Source: Leptospira yanagawae serovar Saopaulo str. Sao Paulo = ATCC 700523 (GTDB lineage: Bacteria; Spirochaetota; Leptospiria; Leptospirales; Leptospiraceae). Taken from it: 50,707 bases of DNA. Shown one piece after another: positions 8,877-18,384 of this stretch. Numbering within the stretch: position 1 is the stretch's first letter; each line of letters begins with the position of its first letter. Both the position numbers and the translations under genes were made by a program. A model generated the notes under the pieces. It made no database searches, had not been told where the DNA came from, and was given only the letters and a program-made list of their open reading frames with translations. The stretch lies in assembly GCF_000332475.2 (NCBI RefSeq), contig NZ_AOGX02000005.1, positions 1-50,707 of the forward strand, written 5' to 3'.

Positions 8877-9089
8877 AAATATTCTTCCGATGTATTAGAA
8901 CAGTTACTTTTAGTAAAGGTGGTACGAAGACTATCCTTTTCTCGTGAAGAAATTAAAAAGTTATCGGCTGATTCTCTGGAAAAGAAATTACAATGCGAAA
9001 GCTTAAAAAATAATGTTGTTGTAAAATTAAATATAATTGATTCTGAAATGAAAAGACTAAAACAAATAAAAAAAACTAGTATCCGTTAA
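8877..9089 (+). pseudogene. MerR-family regulator, C-terminal remnant
   Basis: The frame from 8877 to the TAA at 9087-9089 encodes KYSSDVLEQLLLVKVVRRL, SFSREEIKKLSADSLEKK, a Cys (QCESL), and MKRLKQIKK. This matches the hinge and dimerisation-helix pattern of MerR regulators (Y..eDv..L..V...R.LgFs.eEIk.L). The DNA-binding N-terminus is absent: an in-frame stop precedes 8877 and no start codon is present. It is divergent from the MerT-like remnant, as merR is from merT in mercury operons. Together these pieces point to a decayed mer-type module. Confidence in the family is moderate because the fragment is only about 70 residues. Confidence 0.45.
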
Positions 9090-9162
9090 ATCTACTTATA
9101 ATGAATGTTGCAAATTTGATAAAAAAATCCCTTCTTGTCTTTCGTGTTAACTGGAAAAGCAA

Positions 9163-9489
9163 ATGATGATCTTAAAAACAGCATCTATCTTCATTCTAGC
9201 TGGACTATGTGAAATTGGAGGAGGTTATCTCGTTTGGCTCTGGCTTAAAGAAAACAAATCGCCTTGGCTTGGCTTCGCAGGTTTTATTTTATTAGGAATG
9301 TATGGAATTGTAGCCACCTTTCAACCTGCTAATTTTGCACGAACTTATGCTACTTACGGTGGAGTCTTTATCGCAATGTCCTTATTATGGGCTATGAAAT
9401 TTGATAGTTATATTCCTGACAGATTCGATCTCATCGGGGCATTTGTTGCCCTGGTTGGTGTAGGGATTATCTATTATGCTCCTAGGTAA
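9163..9489 (+). CDS. YnfA/UPF0060-family small membrane protein
   Basis: This 108-aa protein has four TM helices and the family phrases [49 protein letters not shown] and [20 protein letters not shown]. The length is exactly that of the family, so the gene looks intact. YnfA-type proteins are drug/metabolite-transporter superfamily members of poorly defined function, sometimes found in metal- or drug-resistance islands. Here the gene sits at the edge of the decayed mercury-type module and may be its last intact member. No clear RBS precedes the ATG. A 6-bp stem with a 3-nt loop (9501-9515) follows the stop. Confidence 0.88.
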   Translation: MMILKTASIFILAGLCEIGGGYLVWLWLKENKSPWLGFAGFILLGMYGIVATFQPANFARTYATYGGVFIAMSLLWAMKFDSYIPDRFDLIGAFVALVGVGIIYYAPR

Positions 9490-9804
9490 AATTTGATTTA
9501 ACTTCATATTGAAGTGATTGAGATACATTTCTAATCTATGTTTTGATTTTAATTCTTTAATATAATTAGTCGCTCAAATAATTTTACACAGAATAAATTC
9601 CTAATTTATATTAGCAATATCAAGATAGGTACTTTTGGTAATATGGAAGTAACTAGATTTGGTCAAAGTTCTCGATTTTTAAATTCTTTGTTATACTAAT
9701 ATGCATTAGCTTATGTAACGTCAGAATTCTTTCACAAAGAGTAAAAAGTTATTCTGCCAGCCGATAAGTTTATTGGAAAAAGAACAACTAACAGGAAAAC
9801 CAGT
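9490..9804. other. Intergenic, no gene seen
   Basis: The stretch between the YnfA-family gene and the IS256 remnant is AT-rich with stops in all frames. It has a short perfect hairpin at 9501-9515 (ACTTCA, TAT, TGAAGT) that could end the upstream transcript. I could not place an IS256 terminal inverted repeat with confidence. Nothing else is evident. Confidence 0.5.
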
Positions 9805-10905
9805 ATGCATACAGAAGACAAAGTAAATGAGAAAATAATTTCCGTCAATGAAGAAAAGATAAGGACAGAGCTTACTGGACTTGTAAGGGAAACAGTCGAA
9901 CAAACATTGAATAAACTCTTAGACATGAAGCAGAAAATCGTGAAGGTCATAGGTTAGGAAGCCATACAAGAAATTTCGAAACAAAGTCAGGCAAAGTTAA
10001 ATTAAAAATTCCAAAGCTGAAAAGAATTCAATTTGAAACCAAAATCATAGAAAGATACAAACGTCGGGAAAGTTCTATTGCAGAAGCTTTGATCGAATTG
10101 TATCTGGCTGGAGTATCGGTAAGACGCATCGAAAATGTTTTAGAATAGTTTTGGGGCACAAGAGTTTCCCCATGAACAATTAGTAACCTAAACAAAAAAG
10201 TATACTCCCAGATTGAAGAATGGAGAAATCGCAAGCTAGAAGATAAGTATCCATACGTCTATCTCGATGGGATATATCTGAAGAAAATCTGGGGTGGTGA
10301 AGTCCGAAAGATTTCCATATAAATTGCTATAGGCGTCAATTTTGAAAGCTTTAGAGAGGTTTTGGGATCAATGGAAGGAGCCAATGAAGATAAGGAAGCC
10401 TGGTATGGATTTCTAAGGCATTTAAAAGAAAGAGGACTGACAGGCGTAAAGTTAATCAATTCTGACAAATGCCTAGGACTAGTTGAATCAATCCCTGACT
10501 TTTTTCCTGAAACTGATTGGCAAAGATGTATGGTACAAATTTTAGAAATGTTTTTGCTAAAGTTCAAACTAGTTTCATGCGGGAAACTGTTGCAATGTTA
10601 AAGGCTATTCATTATCAAGAAGATAGCCAAGTAGCCATCGGCAAATCTAAATTAGTCATTGAAAAATTGAGATCAATGAAATACAACTCGGTGGCTGATA
10701 TTATTGAAAAAAGAATATTGGAGACTCGTTACGATATGAATTATCCTAGAACACATTGGACAAGGATACGTACAAACTATCCTCTAGAACGAATTATGAA
10801 GGAATTCGACGTCGAACAAGAGTCATTGGATAATCCCCAGATGGAGAGCTGCTCTAATGCTCGTCAAGGCAAGATTACACCATATTGCTATTTCTTAATG
10901 GGGTA
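9805..10905 (+). pseudogene. IS256/Mutator-family transposase, multiply broken
   Basis: Successive frames recreate an IS256-family transposase. It begins MHTEDKVNEKI (9805), with a stop at 9955. Family blocks follow in order: KLKIPKLK, IERYKRRESSIAEALIELYLAGVSVRRIE, a stop, NKKVYSQIEEWRNRKL, YPYVYLDGIYLK (first catalytic Asp), IWGGEVRKIS, a stop, LINSDKCLGLVES (second Asp) and FFPETDWQRCMV. A frameshift then leads to FRNVFAKVQT, AMLKAIHYQE, PRTHWTRIRTNYPLERIMKE, after which the frame is lost. At least three stops and two frameshifts make it inactive. The true N-terminus may lie slightly upstream. Confidence 0.88.
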
Positions 10906-10930
10906 ACAAAAAATATCTTGACGTAAGTAG

Positions 10931-11403
10931 ACTAGAATAATTAAATTTCGAGAGCTTAATTTTAATTTTGCGAAAGATTCTGCACACTACCGCAGACTTT
11001 TTTCATTTTTTGAAGCCCAAAGGTACTTCTCTTTGAACACTTTAATCATCATAGAACGTTCCAATAACGTGAGCTTCATGGTCATTACCTGAACATGAGT
11101 ATTCGTTTTCTTATCTAGATTTCGATTACCTGTAATTATGGAGAAATATGCAACTTCCCAGAATAGTTATTATGTCGCATAACCTGCGTTATATGATTTG
11201 AGTGTACTCGTACATCCTTTACAGTTTTGTCCTGGTACATACTTTACAAAAAGCATGATAAAATACTAGTTCAAACGCTACTGAAAATAGTGTTTTATTC
11301 TTATTTTGCAACAATTTTCTTTTATTAGAGATAATTATTTCTGGATTCCAATTGAAATTTTGATTATATCATAGATTGAAATAATAGACTTAAGGAAAGC
11401 CCA
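10931..11403. other. Intergenic, no intact gene seen
   Basis: This 473-bp stretch follows the IS256 remnant and carries no open frame of note. It contains an imperfect dyad around 11175-11192 (GCATAAC then GTTATATG) and AT-rich DNA before the next gene. It probably includes the far end of the dead IS, but no terminal repeat could be matched. Confidence 0.4.
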
Positions 11404-12027
11404 ATGATAGTAGCGTATGAAGAGCGGATAGCTTTTTTTAAATACATATCGAGTATGACTCATTTCAAAATGGTTCAAGACTTGTGTGAATATTTTCAAA
11501 AAAATCAGTATGATTGTTCAAATAAAATTTATGATCATTTGGTAATCAGCTTGTATACTATTTATGCGAAACCATTTAAGCAAAGAATGGAAATTAGACT
11601 AGAAGAGAAATATATACCTGAAGCATATCGCGAATTTCATTACAAAATCATTAAATTGAGAGATAAATTTAGTGCACATACTGATTTAGATTTTGATATT
11701 TCTGCCAAAACAAATGAATTTATTCCAATGAATGAAGTCATTGCGAATACAAAGGACGGGCAAACTATCTTTGGTATAAGCATCTTCAAACTAAATTCTG
11801 AAGCATTGAATATATTAAACGACCTTAGTTCAAAGCTACGAAACATATGCGAAGAAGAAGCTCTTTTGATATGGAAAAGATATTTTACCAAAACAAGATT
11901 ACCTGATGGACTACTGATGATTAATGTTGGAAAAGAAGATGGTTCGTTACTTGTGGAACATTCATCCTCAAAATTTGATTTAGGTGGGTCATTTTACACA
12001 GACATTACAAGAAACATAAATTTATAA
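11404..12027 (+). CDS. Hypothetical protein with a HEPN-like RxxxxxH motif
   Basis: I do not recognise the family of this 207-aa protein. It is mostly helical in its first half and contains KLRDKFSAHTDLDF (about residues 84-97). R86 and H92 fit the Rx4-6H signature of HEPN ribonuclease/nucleotide-binding domains, many of which are toxins or defence proteins. The C-terminal half (about 110-207) has no recognisable motif. The ATG is preceded by AAGGAAAG at an acceptable distance. It faces the end of the BREX locus with 34 bp between the stop codons. The HEPN reading rests on one short motif and is tentative, and other roles are possible. Confidence 0.5.
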   Translation: MIVAYEERIAFFKYISSMTHFKMVQDLCEYFQKNQYDCSNKIYDHLVISLYTIYAKPFKQRMEIRLEEKYIPEAYREFHYKIIKLRDKFSAHTDLDFDISAKTNEFIPMNEVIANTKDGQTIFGISIFKLNSEALNILNDLSSKLRNICEEEALLIWKRYFTKTRLPDGLLMINVGKEDGSLLVEHSSSKFDLGGSFYTDITRNINL

Positions 12028-12061
12028 TCTTTATCAAAATTAACTGATGGAAATCCAATTA

Positions 12062-14173
12062 CTACCCCAGCACCTCATTCAAATATCGAATCGTGCTCGG
12101 AACATCCAACAATATCTGACCTAGAATTTCCTTGGAAAATTTCTCAGGCAAGTAGTCCTGAAATTTTGAGATCCGATAATTCGGAAACTTTTTTGAAAGT
12201 TTCTCTCGCAGATCGTCTGTTTCCCAATAATTTGGATTTCTGAATTTTTGTAAGTATTCTAAAAGATTATCGATAGTTATGTTTTGTCTTTTTATTTTGA
12301 TTTCTTCATTGGAAGTAATGACTTCGCAATTGAATTCATTCATAAGAGCAAATTTTAAGGTGAAGTTTACATATCCACCTGCATATGTGTAGAGAATGAT
12401 ATCTTGCCCATCATGATATATAATTGGCTCTTCCCCACTTATCAATAGGCGAGTGGTCTCTCTCAATGAACTCAATTGTTCTTTTGCCGAAGGATCTAGA
12501 TAAGGGAAATCTTCATCACTTAAAATGATTTCCCTCATTTTTCTAGCTACCTCGTACTGCAATAAACGTGGGAGAAACCCACTCCACTTGGTTTTGAACC
12601 CCGCTAGAGCTGATTCTACATAGACTCTCAACCCACTCCAATCGATAAACTTGAGTAACCAGGGTTTACCACCTAGCATAAAGCTACTTTCATCAGGTTC
12701 CAATTTTTCTACAAATTCTCGCTGGATAGTTCCAATGTGACGTTCTGCCATTGTGTATACGTTAAACTCGACTGGAGATTGAAAGACGGAAAGAATCTTC
12801 ATGAAATTTCTTCTTCCAAACTCTTCCTCAGCTTTCATTCCGATTGAGAACAATCCATCAGCATGAAATATGAAATCTTTTTCGATTAGATACGAGATAA
12901 ACTCTTCATATTCAGTGGAGGTAATTCCAGAGAAGGGATATGACAATTTAACTAACTCACGTAAGGTTGATGGCTTTATACCCCCATATTCCAAAAGTAT
13001 AGCCATGATTTGTTGTATTAACAAGTGCCACATTCTGTTGGAAAATCGAACATCTTCTACCCAATGCACTTTCGTATTTTCAATTAATGAGATCGCCTGT
13101 AATAGACTCTCTTCTTTTTGGATGAGAAAAGTCATATTCGCAATTGAGCCTGATCTACGACCAGTCCGTCCAATTCTCTGTAAAAATGAAGCAACGCTAT
13201 TAGGTGTTTCCGCCTGCAAAACCCGATCTAGATCACCAACATCAATTCCTAATTCCATAGTTGAAGTGGCAACTATACAAGAATTTAAACCTTTAGCAAA
13301 TTTTAATTCTGCTCTTTCTCTTTCTTCTAAAGATAATGATGAATGATGTACATAAGAATCGACACCTGCTTCGGATAGTTTTGTTCCGAAAATTTCAGCC
13401 ATCGATCTTGAATCGCAGAAAATTAAACTTTTTCCTGATTTAGTTAGTTTGGTAGCCTCGGAAATTAAATGAGGCAATTCTTCGTTAAAGTATATGTATA
13501 AACGTTTATTGCTAGGTTGTTTTGGGGGATCTATTAGTGACTTTTCTCTTTTGGAACTCCCTTGCATCCAATCCAAGATTTCTTTAGGATTACCCACTGT
13601 TGCTGACAAACCGATGCGGATAAAATCATTCTGATTTTTGTATTTAATTCTTTCTAATATGGAAATTAATTGAGATCCCCGATCGACTGAAGCAAGAGCA
13701 TGAATTTCATCTATGATCACAAAATCCAAATGTTTGAACACAATATCACTTGGGAATTTCGTGGAAACAAGCATTGCTTCTAAAGATTCAGGAGTGGTCA
13801 TGAGAATCTCAGCATTCTCTTTGAGAAAGGATTTTCTTCCTGCTTGGTTCACATCGCCATGCCATTTGAATGAAGAAATCCCAACCATTTTAGTATACTG
13901 ATCAATTCTTTCTTCCTGATTATTGAGAAGTGCCTTCAGTGGCGAAATATAAATAGCTCTTACGCCTGATTTTGGATATTGGAGAATTTCTGATATAACA
14001 GGAAAAAAGGAAGACTCTGTTTTTCCTCCTGCGGTTGGAGCGAGTACAACACAATTACTTCCACTGAGAATGGCATCACCAGCCATTTCTTGAACTGGTC
14101 TCAATGATGCCCAGCCAAGAACATTCACTATCTGTTGCTGTAATCTTGGATGGAATCGGGAAAAGGTGCTCAC
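12062..14173 (-). CDS. brxHI: BREX DEAD/DEAH-box helicase BrxHI (Lhr-like)
   Basis: The 703-aa superfamily 2 helicase has Walker A in APTAGGKTE (about 45-53), DEIH (about 155-158), SAT in GLSATVG (about 188-190), and motif VI QRIGRTGRR (about 332-340). The long C-terminal Lhr-type region follows. Family knowledge: BrxHI is the helicase of BREX types 2 and 6, and its position as last gene after brxD fits type 6. It starts with GTG one base after the brxD stop codon (TAA A GTG), which implies translational coupling. It ends 34 bp from the convergent gene at 11404. No internal damage is visible. Confidence 0.88.
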   Translation of the reverse strand: MSTFSRFHPRLQQQIVNVLGWASLRPVQEMAGDAILSGSNCVVLAPTAGGKTESSFFPVISEILQYPKSGVRAIYISPLKALLNNQEERIDQYTKMVGISSFKWHGDVNQAGRKSFLKENAEILMTTPESLEAMLVSTKFPSDIVFKHLDFVIIDEIHALASVDRGSQLISILERIKYKNQNDFIRIGLSATVGNPKEILDWMQGSSKREKSLIDPPKQPSNKRLYIYFNEELPHLISEATKLTKSGKSLIFCDSRSMAEIFGTKLSEAGVDSYVHHSSLSLEERERAELKFAKGLNSCIVATSTMELGIDVGDLDRVLQAETPNSVASFLQRIGRTGRRSGSIANMTFLIQKEESLLQAISLIENTKVHWVEDVRFSNRMWHLLIQQIMAILLEYGGIKPSTLRELVKLSYPFSGITSTEYEEFISYLIEKDFIFHADGLFSIGMKAEEEFGRRNFMKILSVFQSPVEFNVYTMAERHIGTIQREFVEKLEPDESSFMLGGKPWLLKFIDWSGLRVYVESALAGFKTKWSGFLPRLLQYEVARKMREIILSDEDFPYLDPSAKEQLSSLRETTRLLISGEEPIIYHDGQDIILYTYAGGYVNFTLKFALMNEFNCEVITSNEEIKIKRQNITIDNLLEYLQKFRNPNYWETDDLREKLSKKFPNYRISKFQDYLPEKFSKEILGQILLDVPSTIRYLNEVLG

Positions 14174-14174
14174 T

Positions 14175-15485
14175 TTAGAACGAAACCTCTGCGTAAGGAG
14201 ACTCTTCTACATCATCTGCAATTCTCGAAGCCTTTGCTAATTCTTCTTTCGCATCATCAGGCAATTTTAGCTCTTTCTTTGGATCAAAATCTTCATTTTC
14301 AACTACTAAGTCGAAAATATTGATCAAACTTCGGATATAAATACGAGGGACTACACCTAATTGACCTTTAAAACCGTCCGTAAATAGGTTCACAAATTTT
14401 TCCAAAAAATCCTTATCGACGACTTGGTTCAGTCTATCCTTATTCTCTGAAGGATTATAGAGATCTCGCAATCGAATCGATACGTTTAACAAACGTTCAT
14501 GGTTCATTGGCTTCAATTCTAACTGTGCCTGCTTTAAACTAACAAATTCACCTACCCGCTGAAAACCAATTCGGTCATGTAATGGCTGTAATCCTTTCAC
14601 TCCTTTTGGAGAGTCAAAGAATTCTTCTGTCCCAGTGAACACCCATAATGAACCTCGAAATCCTTCAACGGCGTCTGTGATTTGACGTAAGCCAGTCATC
14701 GATTTCTCTCGAACATCTCTGCGTTCTCGAAGAATTGTTTCCATCTCATCCAGAACAATCATAAGACCTTTATAACCTGCACTATTCAAAATACTTAAGA
14801 TTCCTTTTAAGTATGTCAGAGCAGTCTTAGAATCAATCTCGCCTTTGATACCTGCTGATTTCTTCGCCTGTGCACTGACATTTGGACTCCCCGATAACCA
14901 GGACAGTAACTGACCAGATTTTGCAACATCCCCTTCTTGTTTGGCAATAAAGTAGGCTCGAATGACAGAAAGAAAATCTTGAGAGACGTCATCTTTCAGT
15001 AAGCTAACTAGTTCTGTTTCAAATCGATTGATCACCGCATCATCAAACTTTGGATCATCGTAACTTAGATTCTCTATGTTGATCAAGGAATCTTCAATCA
15101 AGCCAAACCATCGATCTAAGGCATCTGCAATGACTCCTACGGATTTTGCAGAATTTGAATGTAAATTTTGACAAATTTTGTGATACACTACCTGAAAATT
15201 ATGGAACTGTGTATCATTGGGCGAAATGACGACGAAGGACGTTACGAAGCCTTTTTCTCTTGCCAAAGAGAGAGTATATTTCGCAACGAATGTTTTACCA
15301 CATCCATAATTTCCACGAAGGAATTTAATATTCCCTTTCTTCTCTCCATTTGATACCGATTCTAAATTACGCAACAATTCATTGATTACTGGTTCGATAC
15401 CAACTGCAAAAGCTCCGTGACCTTCGTCAGGTACGGTGCCTTTCCTAAGTTGTTCAAATATCATTGTCGTTGTATCGGTTTTCAT
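14175..15485 (-). CDS. brxD: BREX ATP-binding protein BrxD
   Basis: This 436-aa AAA-type P-loop protein has Walker A GNYGCGKT (about 58-65) and a strong Walker B LMIVLDEMETIL (about 241-252). Downstream motifs include LWVFTGTEEFFDS and LQPLHDRIGF, typical of the BrxD (DUF2791) ATPases of BREX types 2 and 6. Its partner is expected to be the adjacent BrxHI helicase. The gene starts one base after the pglZ stop and ends one base before brxHI, so the three are tightly coupled. Length and motif set look complete. The specific biochemical role of BrxD in defence is not settled. Confidence 0.88.
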   Translation of the reverse strand: MKTDTTTMIFEQLRKGTVPDEGHGAFAVGIEPVINELLRNLESVSNGEKKGNIKFLRGNYGCGKTFVAKYTLSLAREKGFVTSFVVISPNDTQFHNFQVVYHKICQNLHSNSAKSVGVIADALDRWFGLIEDSLINIENLSYDDPKFDDAVINRFETELVSLLKDDVSQDFLSVIRAYFIAKQEGDVAKSGQLLSWLSGSPNVSAQAKKSAGIKGEIDSKTALTYLKGILSILNSAGYKGLMIVLDEMETILRERRDVREKSMTGLRQITDAVEGFRGSLWVFTGTEEFFDSPKGVKGLQPLHDRIGFQRVGEFVSLKQAQLELKPMNHERLLNVSIRLRDLYNPSENKDRLNQVVDKDFLEKFVNLFTDGFKGQLGVVPRIYIRSLINIFDLVVENEDFDPKKELKLPDDAKEELAKASRIADDVEESPYAEVSF

Positions 15486-15486
15486 A

Positions 15487-18384
15487 TTATTTCTTGCCTA
15501 TCTTAAAAATTTTCCCTTCTGTCCCATGATCAATAGAGACAGTGAAGTCTAGTTCGTTTGATCTATTTTGAAGGAAATTAGATAAAATTCTAACAGCTCT
15601 TGCAGACTTCCTTGGATCGCCATAAATTCTCTTGATTCCCTCTTCTGTAATAAGTTTGCTAGGTTGCTTTATAAGAGCATTCAGAATGATTAAAACATCC
15701 TCATCTGCATCGTGCGAAAGATTTATATCAATACTTGAATACTTTTCCTCCATTGATACTTCAACTAACTGGTCAACGCTGAAAAGCGGAACCTTTACAA
15801 ATGAAATCCATTGTTTTAGTTTAGAATTTAAAGATGGACTCCAAATTCTTACAGAAGCTTTTTCCTGATAAATTTTATTAGAAGTAACAATCTCAAATTC
15901 GACATTTACTTTTGAATTTGGCTTCACGATGATACTATTACTATCAAATTTAATCGCATCAGAAGTCAAAATTTTCAACCGAGCATTATCCACCGAGTCC
16001 AATTCAACTATCAATTCCTGCTCCATTTTGAATAAGATATTCTCATTTTTTGTATTTAAGTATAATTCAATTCGATGTTTGCCATTGCCCAAGAAAAGTT
16101 CTGCAGTTATTTCATACGAAATATCATTTGGTATCTCACCTTTCTTCTTTTCACTCTTCAATGTGATAACAGGGATAATTCTCTCTTGCATCGAATTCCC
16201 ACCGTGGAAGAAACCTTTATTTGACGGAGCGTTTTTAAATATTTTTGGCTCTCTTAAGAAAACAAGATCTAGCGACGATCCTTTGTATCGTAAGCTCGAC
16301 ATTTCAATTCTCGAATAAGTTGGGGAAATTATTCTATCCTCCTGTAAAACATATCGCCTAGCTCCCCTGAAGTTGGAAGGAATCGATACTGTTGAGCGTG
16401 CTTGCTCTGATGCTGTGTCGTATTGAATAAAACCATGATCAGATACAATAGAAAAATTCTCGAATCCAATCTCTCTTAGTCGATCAATAGCAATTTTTAT
16501 CTTAGAAATAGTTTCTTCAAAAAAATCAAAGCCTTGTTCCAAAAACCCGTTCTCTCCTGCCGAGTCTATGACAAGGGAATGAACTACATACAAATCCGAA
16601 GACTTAGCTTTCGCTTCGTTTTGCTTAAAATTTCGATGGAAGACTTCCAAATCGACCCATTCGACTTGTCTTTTACTAATCTCTTTTAAGATCAATCTAC
16701 GATCTTCTATCGATCTTACACTCCGATTCCCTGTCCTGAATCCTTTGATTGACCTCTCATCCTTATCAATGATTGGCTCCAACTCACCATTCACTTCCGT
16801 AGGAACAATGACATTCATACCAACAGAAGTTATTGTAGGTAATTCAGCAAAGATCGGCTCGATTGTTGGTTTCAGAGTGAATTCTTCAAGTTTTGTTTTT
16901 AACAATTCACCGATTTCATACCTCATCGCATCTACAAAAAAAACAGCCGTTTTACCTGCATCTACTAATGGCTTTAAATGGTTTTGAAAATAGAACCTTT
17001 GTAGATGTTGGGACTGAGATGGCAGAAACCCATTTTTCTCACATATACTCTGATAATGATTATTTGTACTATTGATCCATTCCGAGTAATCATCCCAGAT
17101 TTGTTTTCGAATGAGCGAAATTTTCAAATACTTTTGATTCGAGGAATGCATCAATATCTCTGTCAATTTACTGAAATACCGATATTCACGATCGATTTTA
17201 TACAACTCAGAAGAATACTCATCTAATACATTCTGAAGTGTTCTTGCGTTTTGAAATTTTTTCGATGTCTGTTGGATAGATATCGCAATATTCAAAGCTA
17301 CGTCAATCCAATCCCAAAATTGGGAGACGTTCGGGTCATTCTTCTTCCAAAATGAATTATATCTTCCTTTAGCTAATGCGATCGCCTCTTTATAGTATGT
17401 ATTTTCAATCAATCGTATGACTTCAACTTGATGTATTGAATCTTCAAAATTGAAAGTATCGATTGATCCTAGATTTTTTGACTTTACGTTTTCTTTTTCA
17501 ATACCAAAGAAACCTTGCTCTTCTATCTCTAAAGCTAGTGATTTGTAAGCTTCAGGAGATTCATCTCTTAGCGAATTTAATAGATCCTTGATGGTATCCA
17601 AGTAAACCAAACCCTGCTCCTGCAATTGTATTAATAGAGAGGAGCTTGGCTTATAATTTTGAAGATCATTTACATATTCTCTTCCGAGTAAAAATACACC
17701 TAGTGGAAGTCGATAGATGCTGTGATCTTCTTTCTCTTTTGCGGAATTCAATGTTCGTTGGTCGATTATATCTTCTGTTAATTGCGGAATATAACCGAAT
17801 GCTTTTTCAAATCCCCTTTGTAATTGAAGTAGAGTTCCTTTAGGGTGCTTTTCAGTATTATCAAGGATTGTATTTTTCCCTGAAAGCAGTGCCTTAGTAA
17901 ATTCTATCACGGACTGTGGAGAATCAAACATAGAAAGATCAACATCTTCCCCTGATAGAATAGATTCTAATTTTTCAAAGTTAGCAGGTAGACTCTCAAT
18001 GCATTTCCTAAGTTGATCGGGAGATAGATAACCACTGCTGACTTTTTCTAATACAATTCTAGCATCAAAAGGAATTTGCTCTGATGATTTAACCACCTCA
18101 AGAAATGGAGTTTTTTCTATTTCTTCTTGCGGGATATTAGGAATATAAACAAGGCAATCTGGCTTTTTTACATCTTGCATCAATTTATGTAAGGCGAGTA
18201 TTGACTCTAAGAATGAGCCATTAAAACGAACGAGATGATACTTTTTCTTATTTTGCCTGATCTCCTCTTCCAATTGATCAATATAACTAGAAAAGGTACC
18301 CGAAGGATCAACCCACGAAACCAAACACTCTCGATTGATTTTTAAATCGATATAAGATGTAATCGCATTGTATAGAAGACTCAT
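15487..18384 (-). CDS. pglZ: BREX alkaline-phosphatase-like protein PglZ
   Basis: The 965-aa product carries the PglZ domain in its C-terminal half. The metal-binding motifs FFVDAMRYE (about residues 482-490) and IVSDHGFIQY (about 646-655) are those of the alkaline phosphatase superfamily. PglZ is a core protein of all BREX types. The ATG at 18384-18382 is chosen because it overlaps the TGA of the upstream gene as ATGA, the classic coupled arrangement, and starts MSLLYNAITSYID. The open frame runs 38 codons further upstream, but that part overlaps the other gene. The end is one base from brxD. Confidence 0.9.
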   Translation of the reverse strand: MSLLYNAITSYIDLKINRECLVSWVDPSGTFSSYIDQLEEEIRQNKKKYHLVRFNGSFLESILALHKLMQDVKKPDCLVYIPNIPQEEIEKTPFLEVVKSSEQIPFDARIVLEKVSSGYLSPDQLRKCIESLPANFEKLESILSGEDVDLSMFDSPQSVIEFTKALLSGKNTILDNTEKHPKGTLLQLQRGFEKAFGYIPQLTEDIIDQRTLNSAKEKEDHSIYRLPLGVFLLGREYVNDLQNYKPSSSLLIQLQEQGLVYLDTIKDLLNSLRDESPEAYKSLALEIEEQGFFGIEKENVKSKNLGSIDTFNFEDSIHQVEVIRLIENTYYKEAIALAKGRYNSFWKKNDPNVSQFWDWIDVALNIAISIQQTSKKFQNARTLQNVLDEYSSELYKIDREYRYFSKLTEILMHSSNQKYLKISLIRKQIWDDYSEWINSTNNHYQSICEKNGFLPSQSQHLQRFYFQNHLKPLVDAGKTAVFFVDAMRYEIGELLKTKLEEFTLKPTIEPIFAELPTITSVGMNVIVPTEVNGELEPIIDKDERSIKGFRTGNRSVRSIEDRRLILKEISKRQVEWVDLEVFHRNFKQNEAKAKSSDLYVVHSLVIDSAGENGFLEQGFDFFEETISKIKIAIDRLREIGFENFSIVSDHGFIQYDTASEQARSTVSIPSNFRGARRYVLQEDRIISPTYSRIEMSSLRYKGSSLDLVFLREPKIFKNAPSNKGFFHGGNSMQERIIPVITLKSEKKKGEIPNDISYEITAELFLGNGKHRIELYLNTKNENILFKMEQELIVELDSVDNARLKILTSDAIKFDSNSIIVKPNSKVNVEFEIVTSNKIYQEKASVRIWSPSLNSKLKQWISFVKVPLFSVDQLVEVSMEEKYSSIDINLSHDADEDVLIILNALIKQPSKLITEEGIKRIYGDPRKSARAVRILSNFLQNRSNELDFTVSIDHGTEGKIFKIGKK

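Noticed and set aside
11170..11195. Possible integron attC-like or dif-like site (GCATAAC ... GTTATATG)
   Set aside because: The dyad is short and imperfect, no second site or integrase is adjacent, and AT-rich DNA makes such pairs common.
12870..13346. 158-codon plus-strand frame within brxHI
   Set aside because: It lies antisense to a well-supported helicase gene and has no motif.
15929..16318. 129-codon plus-strand frame
   Set aside because: It is antisense to pglZ, with low-complexity hydrophobic composition and no RBS.
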